Positions 16,242 through 26,021 of a DNA stretch of 64,000 nt are shown piece by piece; positions within the stretch are counted from its first letter, which is position 1, and each line of letters begins with the position of its first letter. The position numbers and the translations under genes are program-made. The notes beneath the pieces are model-generated. The model was not told the origin of the DNA, did no database searches, and saw nothing but the letters and a program-made list of their open reading frames with translations. The DNA is taken from positions 1-64,000 of the forward strand of contig NZ_VCRA01000009.1 in NCBI RefSeq assembly GCF_005938385.1. Direction: 5' to 3'. The stretch comes from Paenibacillus mesophilus. GTDB taxonomy: Bacteria > Bacillota > Bacilli > Paenibacillales > NBRC-103111.

Positions 16242-18338
16242 GTGTCCAAGCCGATGCAAGAACAAACCTATTCGAACTCCGATTATATCAATCGGGATTT
16301 GAGCTGGATCGAATTCAACCGGCGCGTGCTGGAAGAGGCGCAGGACCCGTCGACGCCTCTATTGGAAAGAATCAAGTTTTTGTCGATCTGCTCGACCAAT
16401 CTGGACGAGTTCATGAGCGTGAGAGTCGCGGGTATCACCGATCAATTGAAGGCCGGCTATACGAAAAAAGATTTTACCGGCTACACCCCGGAAGGCTTGC
16501 TGCGGCGCATCATGAAGCGGACCGGCAAAATGGTGCAGGAGCAGTACAAGACGCTTCGCGAGCTGGCGCGGGCGCTGGCCAAGGAAGGAATCATTTTTAC
16601 GGCTAACGGGGATTTGACGCCCAATCAGAAGAAGCAGATGGATCAGTATTTCCACGACTACGTGTTCCCGGTGCTGACGCCGATGGCGGTCGATCAGAGC
16701 CGCCCGTTTCCGCTGGTGCACAACTTGAACTTGTATTTGGCCGTGACGCTGAAGCGGGAAGGGGACGACCCGGAGGAAGAACCTTATTTCGCGATCGTAC
16801 AGGTACCGTCTAATTTGCCCCGGTACATCAAGGTGCATGCGCGCGCGAACAGTGTAAAGCAGGAGTTCGTATTGCTCGAGGATTTGATCGAAGAGCATAT
16901 TCATACGATGTTCTCCGGCTATACGCCGGTATCCGTCGATCCGTTCCGGCTGACGCGCAACGCGGACTTGACGCTGAACGAAGAGGGCGCGGAAGACTTG
17001 CTCGAGGAAATCGAGAAGGAACTGAAGCGAAGACGGTGGGGATCACCCGTCCGGCTCGAGGTGCAGAAAGGGTTTCACCCGTATGCGCTGGACATGCTGA
17101 AGGAAGAGTTCGAGATCGGGGACAACGTATTCGAAATCGACGGACCGATCGACTTGAGCTATCTCATGAAAATGTCGGTTTCGCTGCCCAATTTCGATCA
17201 TCTGCGCTATCCGAAGCTGGAGCCGGCGTATCCGCGAGAGTTCGACGAAACGGACGATTTTTTCGAAGTATTGCGGGCGAAGGACGTGCTCGTCTACCAC
17301 CCTTACGAGTCTTTCGACGCGGTGTGCGATTTTATCGATCAAGCGGCCAACGATCCGGCGGTCATGGCGATCAAAATGACGCTGTACCGGGTGAGCGGCA
17401 ATTCGTCGATCGTCAGCGCGCTGGCGAGAGCGGCGGAGGCGGGCAAGCAGGTGACCGTAATCGTCGAGTTGAAGGCGCGTTTCGACGAGGAACGGAACAT
17501 CGCTTGGGCGAGACAATTGGAGAAGGCGGGCTGCCATGTCGTATACGGCTTGGTCGGACTCAAGACGCATGCCAAAATAACGCTCGTCGTCCGTCAGGAG
17601 CAGAACGGATTGCGGCGCTACGTCCATGTCGGCACGGGCAACTATAACGATAATACGGCGCGTCTGTATACGGATATAGGTCTTTTTACTTCCCAGCCCG
17701 TAATCGGGGAGGACGCCTCGGTGCTGTTCAACGAAATGACAGGCTATTCCGCCCCGCACGACTGGCAAGCGTTCGGTACCGCTCCGACGGATATGAAGGC
17801 GAAGCTGTTCGAGCTGATCGCGAGGGAAGCGGAGAACGCGGCGGCGGGCAAGCCTGCCGGGATTATCGCCAAAATGAACTCGCTGTCGCACCAAGAAATG
17901 GTGGACAAGCTGTACGATGCGTCCCGGGCAGGCGTGCAGATCGACTTGATCGTCCGCGGCGTATGCTGCTTGAAGCCAGGCGTCGAAGGCCTCAGCGAGA
18001 CGATAACCGTACGGAGCGTCGTGGACCGTTTTCTCGAGCATTCCCGCATTTTTTACTTCGAGAACGGCGGCGATCCGCAACTGTGGCTGTCCAGCGCCGA
18101 CTGGATGACGCGCAACCTGACCCGCCGCATCGAGCTGATGTGCCCGGTGTTCGACCCGGGGTTGAAGGCGATGCTCATCCAAATATTGCGGCTCAGCCTG
18201 ACGGACAATGTCAAGGCGCGCGTCCTCAAGCCGAACGGGCAGTACGTGCGGGAAGAGGGCGGTACGGTTACGCCTTTCCGCAGCCAGTTCGAGGCGCAGG
18301 ATATCGTTACTTGGAAAAGGTGGCGGGACTCATTTTAA
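16242..18338 (+). CDS. ppk1: Polyphosphate kinase 1
   Basis: Makes inorganic polyphosphate reversibly from ATP. The 698-residue protein starts VSKPMQEQTYSNSDYINRDL and contains the PPK1 signature YINRDLSWIEFNRRVLEEA. The phosphorylated histidine motif GLKTHAK gives His443, close to His435 of the E. coli enzyme, and is followed by YVHVGTGNYND. The start is GTG at 16242, seven bases after ACGGAGGA. A longer frame with ATA/ATC-rich codons upstream overlaps the -10 element and was rejected. It is driven by a Pho box and ends convergent to ppx with a 32-base overlap. Synthesis and breakdown genes thus face each other. Confidence 0.95.
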   Translation: MSKPMQEQTYSNSDYINRDLSWIEFNRRVLEEAQDPSTPLLERIKFLSICSTNLDEFMSVRVAGITDQLKAGYTKKDFTGYTPEGLLRRIMKRTGKMVQEQYKTLRELARALAKEGIIFTANGDLTPNQKKQMDQYFHDYVFPVLTPMAVDQSRPFPLVHNLNLYLAVTLKREGDDPEEEPYFAIVQVPSNLPRYIKVHARANSVKQEFVLLEDLIEEHIHTMFSGYTPVSVDPFRLTRNADLTLNEEGAEDLLEEIEKELKRRRWGSPVRLEVQKGFHPYALDMLKEEFEIGDNVFEIDGPIDLSYLMKMSVSLPNFDHLRYPKLEPAYPREFDETDDFFEVLRAKDVLVYHPYESFDAVCDFIDQAANDPAVMAIKMTLYRVSGNSSIVSALARAAEAGKQVTVIVELKARFDEERNIAWARQLEKAGCHVVYGLVGLKTHAKITLVVRQEQNGLRRYVHVGTGNYNDNTARLYTDIGLFTSQPVIGEDASVLFNEMTGYSAPHDWQAFGTAPTDMKAKLFELIAREAENAAAGKPAGIIAKMNSLSHQEMVDKLYDASRAGVQIDLIVRGVCCLKPGVEGLSETITVRSVVDRFLEHSRIFYFENGGDPQLWLSSADWMTRNLTRRIELMCPVFDPGLKAMLIQILRLSLTDNVKARVLKPNGQYVREEGGTVTPFRSQFEAQDIVTWKRWRDSF

Positions 18339-19836
18339 CGCGCAAGCCCCAGCACTTTTTGAACTCGCCGGATATGCGCTCGACTTCCCTCAGCTCGATT
18401 GCGGGATCGTGCTTGCTGGTCCACCCGATCGTTAGGCTCTGCTTGTCGATCCCGGCTTGAATGACGTCCATCGGCTGGGTCTCGCTCCGGTCGAGCGCAA
18501 CCGCCAATTGCAGCAGCGCGCCGAGACGATAGACCAGGTCGAGATCGGATTCCTTCAGCAGCTCCCGATAAGGAGCCATCATGCTTCGAGAACGGCTTTT
18601 CGTCTTATAGGAAGCGATAAGCGCGCACAGCACGGATTCCCGGTGGGTCAGTCCGTCGATTCTCGAGTGAAGCATCAAATAAAACGTATGCTTGTAATAA
18701 TTGTAGTAATGAACCGAAACCCCGATCCGGTAAAGCAAAGCGGCCGTTTGCAGCAGCTTGCGCGTTCTATCCCCGAACACCGGAGTGAGCGCCAAATCGT
18801 CAAAAAGCCGGGACGCAATCCGGCTCACCTGCTCGACATGAGCGCGGGAAACGGCGGGATGCAGGGCAAGCAGGTTTTGTGCGCTGTCGGCAAGGACATC
18901 GCCTCTCGCGCTATCGTCCGGAAAAGCCGTTTCGTAGAATACGCCGTCCCGTAAGCCCGCTCCGCTCACGATGCAGCGGCTTGCGCCGATATGCCCGAAA
19001 AACGAATGCAGAATAAGGAGACCGGGTACGATAATGTCCGCGCGGTCGTCCGACAAGCCGTCCACTTTCGAACGTTCCTTCGCCGTCAAGGCGGGCAGCC
19101 ATTCGGCCAAATTATCGAGAGCCGGCTTGGCGATTTCGTATTGATGGGTTTGCGGCAGTACATATTTATTGAGCTTTTGATCGATTTTGCAGAGCGACCG
19201 GATCGTCCCGCCGAGACCGACGAGCGGAAGGTCCGGATACAAGGTCAGCCACGGTTCGCTTTTCGCCGCGGCGGCGATCATGTCGCGGATGCGTCTCGCA
19301 TCTTCCTTGGACACGTTGCCCCCATCGGAATACTGTTTCGTCGTATTGACCGCTCCGAACGGAAACGACACGCTGTGAAGGAGGACGCGGTTCCTAAAGA
19401 GCGACACCTCCGTGCTGCCTCCGCCGATGTCGATCAGGAAGCCGTCCGCGATATCGAGCGTATTGATCATGCCGAGAAAGCCGAGCCGCGCTTCTTCATC
19501 CCCGGACAATATTTCGATCGGCACGCCGGTCAATTGACGAAGCCGCTGCGCAACTTCGCGGCCGTTGGAGGCGTTGCGTATAGCCGCAGTAGCGACGGCG
19601 CGAACCGTATCCGCTCCGTGCACGCGGCACAGCATCAGAAAATCGTTCAAAATACGGGCGAGCCGTCCGACGTCTTCTTGCGTAATCGAGCCGTCCGGTG
19701 CGATCCGTGCGCTGAGCCGGGCCGATTCCTTACTTTCGTCGATGACTCGATATGCTTTCGCGCCCATTCGTTCATACACGACGAGACGGACCGAGTTCGA
19801 TCCGATGTCGATTATGCCTACGCGTTCGCTGTTCAT
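18307..19836 (-). CDS. ppx: Exopolyphosphatase / Ppx-GppA family phosphatase
   Basis: The N-terminal SERVGIIDIGSNSVRLVVYE and the segment GFLIDIGGGSTEVSLFRN are the two phosphate-binding loops of the actin-like Ppx/GppA fold. A C-terminal HD-like helical region follows, for about 509 residues. The enzyme releases phosphate from polyphosphate ends and may also hydrolyse pppGpp. The start was set at ATG 19836. A TTG two codons upstream (19842) has better spacing from GGAGGA and is equally possible. It is convergent with ppk1, overlapping by 32 bases, so strong transcription of one could disturb the other. Confidence 0.9.
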   Translation of the reverse strand: MNSERVGIIDIGSNSVRLVVYERMGAKAYRVIDESKESARLSARIAPDGSITQEDVGRLARILNDFLMLCRVHGADTVRAVATAAIRNASNGREVAQRLRQLTGVPIEILSGDEEARLGFLGMINTLDIADGFLIDIGGGSTEVSLFRNRVLLHSVSFPFGAVNTTKQYSDGGNVSKEDARRIRDMIAAAAKSEPWLTLYPDLPLVGLGGTIRSLCKIDQKLNKYVLPQTHQYEIAKPALDNLAEWLPALTAKERSKVDGLSDDRADIIVPGLLILHSFFGHIGASRCIVSGAGLRDGVFYETAFPDDSARGDVLADSAQNLLALHPAVSRAHVEQVSRIASRLFDDLALTPVFGDRTRKLLQTAALLYRIGVSVHYYNYYKHTFYLMLHSRIDGLTHRESVLCALIASYKTKSRSRSMMAPYRELLKESDLDLVYRLGALLQLAVALDRSETQPMDVIQAGIDKQSLTIGWTSKHDPAIELREVERISGEFKKCWGLRVKMSPATFSK

Positions 19837-19979
19837 GTGCAATTTAAGTCCTCCATGCGGGTCGATGAGTAGCATAGAACTATTCTATCAAAAAATGGAT
19901 GTCATTGCCGTCAAGCGATGCAAATTACCGTTTTCGGGCCATAATAAGTGAAATCAACCGTCAAAGGGAGAATTTTGTT

Positions 19980-20726
19980 ATGGATCGAACCGGGCATCGT
20001 CCATATCCGCTGCCGAGCGGTGCATGGGCAGGCTTCCAAAGCTGGCGGCATCTGCTGTTTCTTCATTGGCCGATCGAGGGCGCGATCATCCGGCCGCATA
20101 TACCGGCCGGACTCGAATTGGATACCTATGACGGACAGGCATGGATTACGGTCGTTCCGCTTCGCATCCGGGATGCCCGCGCCAGATGGCTTCCTCCCGT
20201 TCCTGGCTTTAGAAGCGTAGACGAATTAAACGTGAGGACATACGTGCAGAACCGGTACGGGAAAAAAGGAATCTTCTTTCTGAAAATCGGCGCGTCGAAG
20301 CTGTGGGTGGTGGCGGGAGCCAGAACGATTTATAAGCTGCCGTATTCGTTGGCTCATATAAGCATGAAAGGCGAGGCGGATGTTTTTCAAACGGATGTCA
20401 CTTGGGAAAAGAATCGCCATGCACGGAGCGCGCCGGAGCAATTCCATTGCCGATATTGGCCCAAGTCCGACAAGTTTCAACCGAAGACAGGCTCATTGGA
20501 TTACTGGCTGACCGAACGATACTGTTTATTTACGAAGGTCAAGGGCGACGTCAAAATCGGTGAAATCCACCACCGCCCTTGGCTGCTTCAGCCGGTAGAT
20601 GTCGAAGTATCGGCCAACACGATCTTGTCCGATCGCGGTATTTCGCTGACCGGCATGCCGGCAATTGCCGCCTACTCGCGCCGGCAAGACGCGATACTAT
20701 GGCCGATTCGCACGGACAGCCCGTAA
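19980..20726 (+). CDS. DUF2071 (YqjF-like) protein, 248 aa
   Basis: The pattern FLHWPIEGAIIRPHIPAGLE, then DTYDGQAWITVVPLRI, FRSVDELNVRTYV and GIFFLKIGASKLW, matches the DUF2071/YqjF family, which has a beta-rich fold related to acetoacetate decarboxylase. No enzymatic activity is established for it, and there is no signal peptide. The ATG at 19980 follows AAAGGGAG. It stands alone between ppx (divergent) and citZ. Confidence 0.8.
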   Translation: MDRTGHRPYPLPSGAWAGFQSWRHLLFLHWPIEGAIIRPHIPAGLELDTYDGQAWITVVPLRIRDARARWLPPVPGFRSVDELNVRTYVQNRYGKKGIFFLKIGASKLWVVAGARTIYKLPYSLAHISMKGEADVFQTDVTWEKNRHARSAPEQFHCRYWPKSDKFQPKTGSLDYWLTERYCLFTKVKGDVKIGEIHHRPWLLQPVDVEVSANTILSDRGISLTGMPAIAAYSRRQDAILWPIRTDSP

Positions 20727-20883
20727 CGCCGGCACCGGCCCGGCAATGATCCGGGCGGGACATTTCCCACATTTTACGCGCGAAAGATCGGATTCGACAC
20801 GATTTTTTAGAACTCCTTATGAGAATACTGGAATTGGCATTCAATCCGGAGATATAGGGAGATAGCATATGTTTATGGTGCCG

Positions 20884-20943
20884 ATAATGAACTTTTATGC
20901 CCCTTTTTGTTTCTTTATCGGTGCAAATCATTTATCATATAAT
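20884..20943 (+). promoter_or_regulatory. citZ promoter region with CcpC-like dyad
   Basis: ATAATGAACTTTTAT (20884-20898) fits ATAA-N7-TTAT, the dyad bound by the citrate-responsive LysR regulator CcpC upstream of B. subtilis citZ and citB. A perfect TATAAT lies at 20938-20943 with a weak -35 (TTATCG, 20915-20920, 17-base spacer). Regulation by CcpC is an inference, because no ccpC gene is in the window. Confidence 0.45.
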
Positions 20944-21010
20944 TTGATAGTTTTTCTCAAGTAGCAGCGTTTGACTTAAAAATCCGACAGCGCAAAGGAG
21001 AGATACATGT

Positions 21011-22123
21011 ATGACAGCTACCAAAGGTCTGGAAGGCATCGTGGCGACAACTTCCTCGATCAGCTCGATTATTGACGGCGTATTGACATACCGCGGAATC
21101 GACATCGACGATTTGGCCGAGCACGCATCCTTCGAAGAAGTCGTTTATTTGCTTTGGTACGGCAAGCTGCCGAACAAGTCGGAGCTGGAGCAATTGCACC
21201 GCGATTTGAGCGATAGCGCAGCCGTGGCGGATTCCGTCATTCAACAAATCAAGCTTTATCCGAAAAACACGAACTCGATGGCGGCACTGCGCTCCGCGGT
21301 ATCCGCGCTGGCGCTTTACGATAACGAAGCGAACGATATGAGCCGCGAGGCGAACCTGCGCAAGGCGATCCGCCTGCAGGCGCAGCTTCCGACGATTATC
21401 GCGGCGTTCGCGCGCATTCGCGCAGGCCAAGAGCCGATCGCTCCGAAGGCGAACGTTTCGATCGCCTATAACTTCCTCTACATGCTTACCGGCAAAGAAC
21501 CGGAATCGATCGCCGTCGAAGCGTTGGACAAGGCTCTCGTGCTGCATGCCGACCATGAGCTGAACGCGTCCACCTTCGCCGCCCGCGTTACCGTTGCGAC
21601 GTTGTCGGACATTTATTCCGGCGTAACTTCCGCTATCGGCGCTCTGAAAGGCCCGCTGCACGGCGGAGCCAACGAAGCGGTTATGGCCATGCTCGAAGAA
21701 ATCGGCACCGCCTCGAACGTGGAAGCTTACATCAGCGAGAAGCTGGCGAACAAAGAAAAAATTATGGGCTTCGGGCACCGCGTATACAAAAACGGCGACC
21801 CGCGCGCGAAGCATTTGCAGAAAATGTCTGCAGAGCTCGGCAAAATTACCGACAACATGAACTGGTACAACATGTCGATCAAAATCGAAGAGATGGTCAC
21901 CGGTCAAAAAGGATTGAAGCCGAACGTCGACTTTTATTCGGCATCCGTCTATACGTCGCTTGAAATTCCGCGCGATCTGTTCACGCCGATTTTCGCCATC
22001 AGCCGCGTATCCGGATGGACCGCGCACATTTTGGAGCAATACGAGAACAACCGTCTGATCCGCCCGCGCGCCGAGTATACCGGTCCGGTCAATCAGAAAT
22101 ACGTTCCGATCGAAAGCCGTTAA
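21011..22123 (+). CDS. citZ: Citrate synthase
   Basis: Condenses acetyl-CoA and oxaloacetate to citrate. The 370-residue protein has the active-site segments GPLHGGANEAVMAMLEEIG and FGHRVYKNGDPRAK, with the conserved histidines, and an N-terminus (LEGIVATTSSISSIIDGVLTYRGIDI) like the short Gram-positive type I enzymes. AAAGGAGAG precedes the ATG. Next come icd and mdh, in the Bacillus citZCH order but with gaps of 196 and 111 bases that contain structured sequence. Confidence 0.96.
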   Translation: MTATKGLEGIVATTSSISSIIDGVLTYRGIDIDDLAEHASFEEVVYLLWYGKLPNKSELEQLHRDLSDSAAVADSVIQQIKLYPKNTNSMAALRSAVSALALYDNEANDMSREANLRKAIRLQAQLPTIIAAFARIRAGQEPIAPKANVSIAYNFLYMLTGKEPESIAVEALDKALVLHADHELNASTFAARVTVATLSDIYSGVTSAIGALKGPLHGGANEAVMAMLEEIGTASNVEAYISEKLANKEKIMGFGHRVYKNGDPRAKHLQKMSAELGKITDNMNWYNMSIKIEEMVTGQKGLKPNVDFYSASVYTSLEIPRDLFTPIFAISRVSGWTAHILEQYENNRLIRPRAEYTGPVNQKYVPIESR

Positions 22124-22213
22124 GATTACCCAACCATAAGCATTCGCACCAACGGGGTGTTTCGGACTTCCATGTCTGCGACTCCCGTTCTTTTGCGGGC
22201 ATAGACGCCATGA

Positions 22214-22273
22214 CTCCCCAAAGTGACGCGATCCTTCGCAGTTTAGTCCGATTACTTTCGGGGAGCCCCCGAA
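22214..22273 (+). repeat. Dispersed element, copy C, between citZ and icd
   Basis: CTCCCCAAAGTG pairs with ACTTTCGGGGAG apart from one bulged C, and GGGGAG is followed by CCCCCGAA, so the same G-run has two partners. The core CCTTCGCAG and TCCGATTACTTTC are shared with the other copies. It lies 47 bases before icd, on the same strand, and could modulate read-through from citZ into icd. Confidence 0.6.
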
Positions 22274-22319
22274 TTCAAACGGCGTTTTCCATACCAATTT
22301 TCATATCAGGAGGTTTCCC

Positions 22320-23618
22320 ATGGCTCAATTCGAAAACTACGCTCTTCCGACCGAAGGCGAGAAACTGACGATTCAAGACGGCAAGCTTGTCGTTCCCAAC
22401 AACCCGATTATTCCGTTCATCGAAGGCGACGGTACAGGCCCGGACATTTGGGCGGCTTCCAAGCGCATCCTCGATGCGGCTGTCGAGAAAGCTTATAAAG
22501 GCGAGAAAAAAATCGCTTGGTACGAAGTGTATGCCGGCGAAAAAGCGTTCAACAAATACAACAGCTGGCTGCCTAACGATACGCTGGAAGCGATCCGCGA
22601 ATATATCGTGGCGATCAAAGGTCCTTTGACGACTCCGGTAGGCGGCGGGATCCGCTCGCTGAACGTTGCCCTTCGTCAAGAGCTCGACCTGTACGTTTGC
22701 TTGCGTCCGGTTCGTTACTTCAAAGGCGTTCCTTCCCCGGTTAAACGTCCGGAGCTCGTAGACATGGTTATCTTCCGCGAGAACACAGAGGACATCTACG
22801 CAGGCGTCGAGTGGCAAGAAGGCTCGGCCGAAGTGAAGAAAGTGCTCGAGTTTCTGCAAAAGGAAATGGGCGTCAAAAAAATCCGTTTCCCGGAAACGTC
22901 CGGCATCGGCATCAAGCCGGTTTCCAAGGAAGGCTCCGAGCGTCTCGTTCGCGCAGCCATCGAGTACACGATCAAGCATGGCCGCAAGAGCCTCACGCTT
23001 GTGCATAAAGGCAATATCATGAAGTTCACCGAAGGCGCGTTCAAAAACTGGGGCTATGAGCTCGCAGAGCGCGAGTACGGCGACAAAGTGTTCACTTGGG
23101 CGCAATACGACCGCATCAAAGAAGAGCAAGGTGTCGAAGCGGCTAACAAAGCGCAGAAGGATGCGGAAGCAGCCGGCAAAATCGTCGTAAAAGACGCGAT
23201 CGCCGACATCGCCCTGCAGCAAGTATTGACCCGTCCGACCGACTTCGACGTCATCGCGACGCTGAACCTGAACGGCGACTACTTGTCTGACGCATTGGCG
23301 GCTCAAGTAGGCGGTATCGGTATCGCTCCGGGAGCGAACATCAACTACGTGACGCATCACGCGATTTTCGAAGCTACTCACGGTACGGCTCCGAAATATG
23401 CCGGTCTCGACGTCGTCAACCCGGGTTCGGTTACTTTGTCCGGCGTCATGATGCTGGAGCACCTCGGCTGGCTCGAAGCGGCTGACCTGATCTACAAAGG
23501 CTTGGAAAAATCGATCGCCGACAAAACGGTCACTTACGACTTCGCCCGCCTGATGGAAGGCGCAACCGAAGTGAAGTGCTCCGAGTTTGCGAACCTTGTA
23601 ATCAAAAACATGGGCTAA
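22320..23618 (+). CDS. icd: Isocitrate dehydrogenase (NADP type)
   Basis: Oxidatively decarboxylates isocitrate to 2-oxoglutarate in the TCA cycle. The 432-residue protein shows [12 protein letters not shown], the substrate-binding segment [20 protein letters not shown] containing the regulatory-type serine, and IAPGANIN and [10 protein letters not shown] near the cofactor site. The length and sequence fit the bacterial homodimeric NADP enzyme. CAGGAGG lies before the ATG. Confidence 0.96.
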   Translation: MAQFENYALPTEGEKLTIQDGKLVVPNNPIIPFIEGDGTGPDIWAASKRILDAAVEKAYKGEKKIAWYEVYAGEKAFNKYNSWLPNDTLEAIREYIVAIKGPLTTPVGGGIRSLNVALRQELDLYVCLRPVRYFKGVPSPVKRPELVDMVIFRENTEDIYAGVEWQEGSAEVKKVLEFLQKEMGVKKIRFPETSGIGIKPVSKEGSERLVRAAIEYTIKHGRKSLTLVHKGNIMKFTEGAFKNWGYELAEREYGDKVFTWAQYDRIKEEQGVEAANKAQKDAEAAGKIVVKDAIADIALQQVLTRPTDFDVIATLNLNGDYLSDALAAQVGGIGIAPGANINYVTHHAIFEATHGTAPKYAGLDVVNPGSVTLSGVMMLEHLGWLEAADLIYKGLEKSIADKTVTYDFARLMEGATEVKCSEFANLVIKNMG

Positions 23619-23634
23619 TCTCCCAAAAATAAGC

Positions 23635-23671
23635 GGGGCTCCGAAACGTAATTCTGTTACTTTTCGGGGCC
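23635..23671 (+). terminator. GC-rich hairpin between icd and mdh
   Basis: GGGGCTCCGAAA pairs with TTTTCGGGGCCC around a loop of about 13 bases. It is not followed by a T-run, so it could stabilise the icd end or reduce rather than block transcription into mdh. The preceding TCCCAAAAATAAG is only faintly like the dispersed element and was not counted as a copy. Confidence 0.45.
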
Positions 23672-23729
23672 CTTGGCCATACTATAAACGAATAGATCCA
23701 AAGAAAAACTCAAGGAGGGTTCTTTTCCC

Positions 23730-24671
23730 ATGGCGATTCAGCGCAAAAAAATTACTGTCGTAGGCGCGGGTTTTACAGGCGCGACGACTGCATTCCTGCT
23801 CGGACAAAAAGAACTCGGCGACGTCGTTCTGCTCGACATCCCGCAGCTTGAGAACCCGACGAAGGGCAAAGCGCTCGACATGCTAGAATCGAGCCCCGTG
23901 CAAGGCTTCGACAGCAATATTATCGGTACTTCCGACTATGAAGCGACGAAAAATTCCGACGTTGTCATCATCACGGCGGGCATCGCTCGCAAACCGGGCA
24001 TGAGCCGAGACGATCTCGTGAACACGAACGCGGGAATCGTTCGTTCCGTCTGCGAGAACGTGAAAACTTACAGCCCGAACGCATACGTCATCATCTTGAG
24101 CAACCCGGTGGACGCGATGACTTACGTTGCTTTCCAGACGCTCGGTTTCCCGAGAAACCGCGTCATCGGCCAATCCGGCGTACTCGACACGGCCCGCTAC
24201 AATACGTTTATCGCCCAAGAGCTGAACGTATCGGTTGAAGACGTTCGCGGCGTCGTACTCGGCGGCCACGGCGACGACATGGTTCCGCTTGTACGCTACT
24301 CCAGCGTAGGCGGTATCCCGATCGAGAAGCTGATCCCGAAAGAACGCATCGACGCTATCGTACAACGTACTCGTACGGGCGGCGGCGAAATCGTCAACCT
24401 GCTCGGCAATGGCAGCGCGTACTACGCTCCGGCCGCTTCGCTCGTACAAATGACGGAAGCGATTCTGAAGGACAAGAAGCGCATTCTGCCTACAATCGCA
24501 CTGCTGCAAGGCGAGTACGGTTATAACGACCTGTTCATGGGCGTTCTGACGATCCTCGGCGGCGACGGCATCGAGAAAGTGATCGAGCTCGAGCTGACGG
24601 CCGAAGAGAAGGCGGCTATGGATAAGTCCGCTCAGTCGGTTCGCAGCGTAATCGAGGTTGTAAACGGCTGA
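23730..24671 (+). CDS. mdh: Malate dehydrogenase
   Basis: Oxidises malate to oxaloacetate with NAD. The 313-residue protein is of the lactate-dehydrogenase-like type found in Bacillus. It has the nucleotide fold [14 protein letters not shown] at the N-terminus, [16 protein letters not shown] with the substrate-binding arginines, [21 protein letters not shown] and the catalytic histidine in [19 protein letters not shown] lies before the ATG. In B. subtilis phoP-phoR follow directly; here the PhoRP-like pair lies about 12.5 kb downstream. Confidence 0.96.
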   Translation: MAIQRKKITVVGAGFTGATTAFLLGQKELGDVVLLDIPQLENPTKGKALDMLESSPVQGFDSNIIGTSDYEATKNSDVVIITAGIARKPGMSRDDLVNTNAGIVRSVCENVKTYSPNAYVIILSNPVDAMTYVAFQTLGFPRNRVIGQSGVLDTARYNTFIAQELNVSVEDVRGVVLGGHGDDMVPLVRYSSVGGIPIEKLIPKERIDAIVQRTRTGGGEIVNLLGNGSAYYAPAASLVQMTEAILKDKKRILPTIALLQGEYGYNDLFMGVLTILGGDGIEKVIELELTAEEKAAMDKSAQSVRSVIEVVNG

Positions 24672-24720
24672 TTGTAACTATCGCGCTCGGCTGTACGTCC
24701 GGCTTTGGCTGTAAAAGAAA

Positions 24721-24944
24721 AACCGTCAGGTACTTAAACCTGACGGTTCAGAGTGTCGATAAAGTCTAATGGGCATTTCGCACTTTATTTTTTTATGTGG
24801 TGACTCTCGTCTCAAACAAGAAAAATCGATTTAAAACGATCTGAGAGCCACGTTATGATGTGAAAAATGTTCTTTTTAATCGCCCTTGAAAAAATCGGGG
24901 GTTTCTCGACAGCCTGAACCGTCAGGTACTTAAACCTGACGGTT
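24721..24944. mobile_element. Foldback element with duplicated terminator hairpins after mdh
   Basis: The same 28-base palindrome occurs at 24721-24748 and 24917-24944 (stem AACCGTCAGGT/ACCTGACGGTT, loop ACTTAA). The first is flanked on its outer left side by an A-run and the second on its outer right side by TTTTTTTT, so each reads as a terminator pointing outwards. Between them lie 168 bases of AT-rich DNA whose ends are inverted repeats: CAGAGTGTCGATAAAG at the left and the complement of CAGGCTGTCGAGAAAC at the right (12 of 16 match). A further inner pair, GTGACTCTC/GAGAGCCAC, is at 24800-24808 and 24843-24851. This is either a miniature element inserted into a bidirectional terminator or one foldback unit. 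Confidence 0.6.
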
Positions 24945-25031
24945 CTTTTTTTTCCGAAGGACACTGTTCCATTAGAAAAACGTTGCTCCCTTTTTCATCA
25001 AGAGGCTTCCGGGTTGTTTGCGAATTATGCT

Positions 25032-25817
25032 CTAGAACTGATTGTAATGGCGGAAGGCGGAGGGGGTCACACCGAGCTTGGAGCGGAACACGCGGCTCAA
25101 GTAAGTACCGCTTTCGTAACCGCAACGGCAGGCGATCGCATCCAGCGTTTCGTTCGTCTCCCGAAGTAAGCGCTTTACTTCGTCAAGCCGCAGGCGGGTC
25201 GCGTATTCGACGGGAGCAACCCCATAAGCCAAGCGGAAGCGGCGGGTCAATTCGGACGGCTTGATGCCAAGCTCCGCCGCGATTCCCTGCATATTCAGCC
25301 TGCCGAACAGCTGCCGATGAATGCGGCCGGCGGCCCGCTGCATCAGCGGATCGGTTACTTTTTTGGTACGGGTCGAGACGTACTGCCTTTCTAATTCGCA
25401 CATGTAGAGCAAATCCATCAGCAGGTGGCCTGTCAGATCCAGCTGCCTGATGCTGGCGCCGAACTCGCGCCATGCTTTGCGCAAGCTGGCGTAAGTCGAG
25501 GATAGGCGGCTCACGTCGGCGACGGACACTTTTCCGACCGGAAGCTTGTCAAGCAGGCTCGTTTCCGGCGGAGGAGAGAAGTAAAATACGTGAAAGGCGA
25601 TCTCGCCATGCGATTTGCGTCTAAAGACCGCGCCGGGAGGGGCCAAGACGAGATCGCCGAAGGAAGCCCGGCCTGTTTGCTGGCCGATGCCGAAGTCGAA
25701 CGAGCCGGACTCCACCCCGATCAGAACAAACAGCGGCAATATCTCCTCCGCCTTCATGAATCCGGGCTGCGGTCCGGCACACGTATACGTCTGCAATTTC
25801 ATCGCGCAATTGCACAT
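25032..25817 (-). CDS. AraC-family transcriptional regulator, 261 aa
   Basis: The N-terminal half is a cupin-like sensing domain (LFVLIGVESGSFDFGIG, FGDLVLAPPGAVFRRK), and the C-terminal 100 residues hold two helix-turn-helix motifs (NMQGIAAELGIKPSELTRRF and LDAIACRCGYESGTYLSRVF). ATG at 25817 (MCNCAMKLQTYTC) was chosen because GAGGTG lies seven bases upstream. An upstream TTG at 25859 has none. It is divergent from the SBP-amidohydrolase-Rieske operon and is its likely regulator. The inducer is unknown. Confidence 0.88.
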   Translation of the reverse strand: MCNCAMKLQTYTCAGPQPGFMKAEEILPLFVLIGVESGSFDFGIGQQTGRASFGDLVLAPPGAVFRRKSHGEIAFHVFYFSPPPETSLLDKLPVGKVSVADVSRLSSTYASLRKAWREFGASIRQLDLTGHLLMDLLYMCELERQYVSTRTKKVTDPLMQRAAGRIHRQLFGRLNMQGIAAELGIKPSELTRRFRLAYGVAPVEYATRLRLDEVKRLLRETNETLDAIACRCGYESGTYLSRVFRSKLGVTPSAFRHYNQF

Positions 25818-25996
25818 GCGGTTCACCTCGTCGTCCGTCTTCGGACGTTGCGCCGGCAAGCGCCTGCAGGCGCAACGCTTTTGTCTGTCTCTGCTTTGAG
25901 ATTATCATATTCGATGCGCTTGTAAAGCCGAACCTTACCAAAAAAAGTGTCTATATTACCTAAAATTCGTGCATTACGTTCCCCGGTGCGCGAGTG

Positions 25997-26021
25997 TATG
26001 CTTAACGTGAAAGCGGTTGCG
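25997..26021 (+). promoter_or_regulatory. Candidate promoter and cre-like site before SBP 2
   Basis: TGAAAGCGGTTGCG (26008-26021) fits the core of the CcpA site TGNAANCGNWWNCA at all but the last base. It lies six bases after a TATGCT -10-like hexamer (25997-26002), a repressing position. The -35 (TTACGT, 25974-25979) is poor. Carbon catabolite repression of the operon at 26119-29050 is a reasonable inference only. Confidence 0.35.

Noticed and set aside
20957..23462. Two long minus-strand frames opposite citZ and icd
   Set aside because: Complete overlap with highly conserved TCA cycle genes and no ribosome site.
23620..23672. Possible sixth copy of the dispersed element after icd
   Set aside because: Only the GC hairpin is present. 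The AAAGTG and CCTTCGCAG parts are missing, so it was listed as a separate hairpin.
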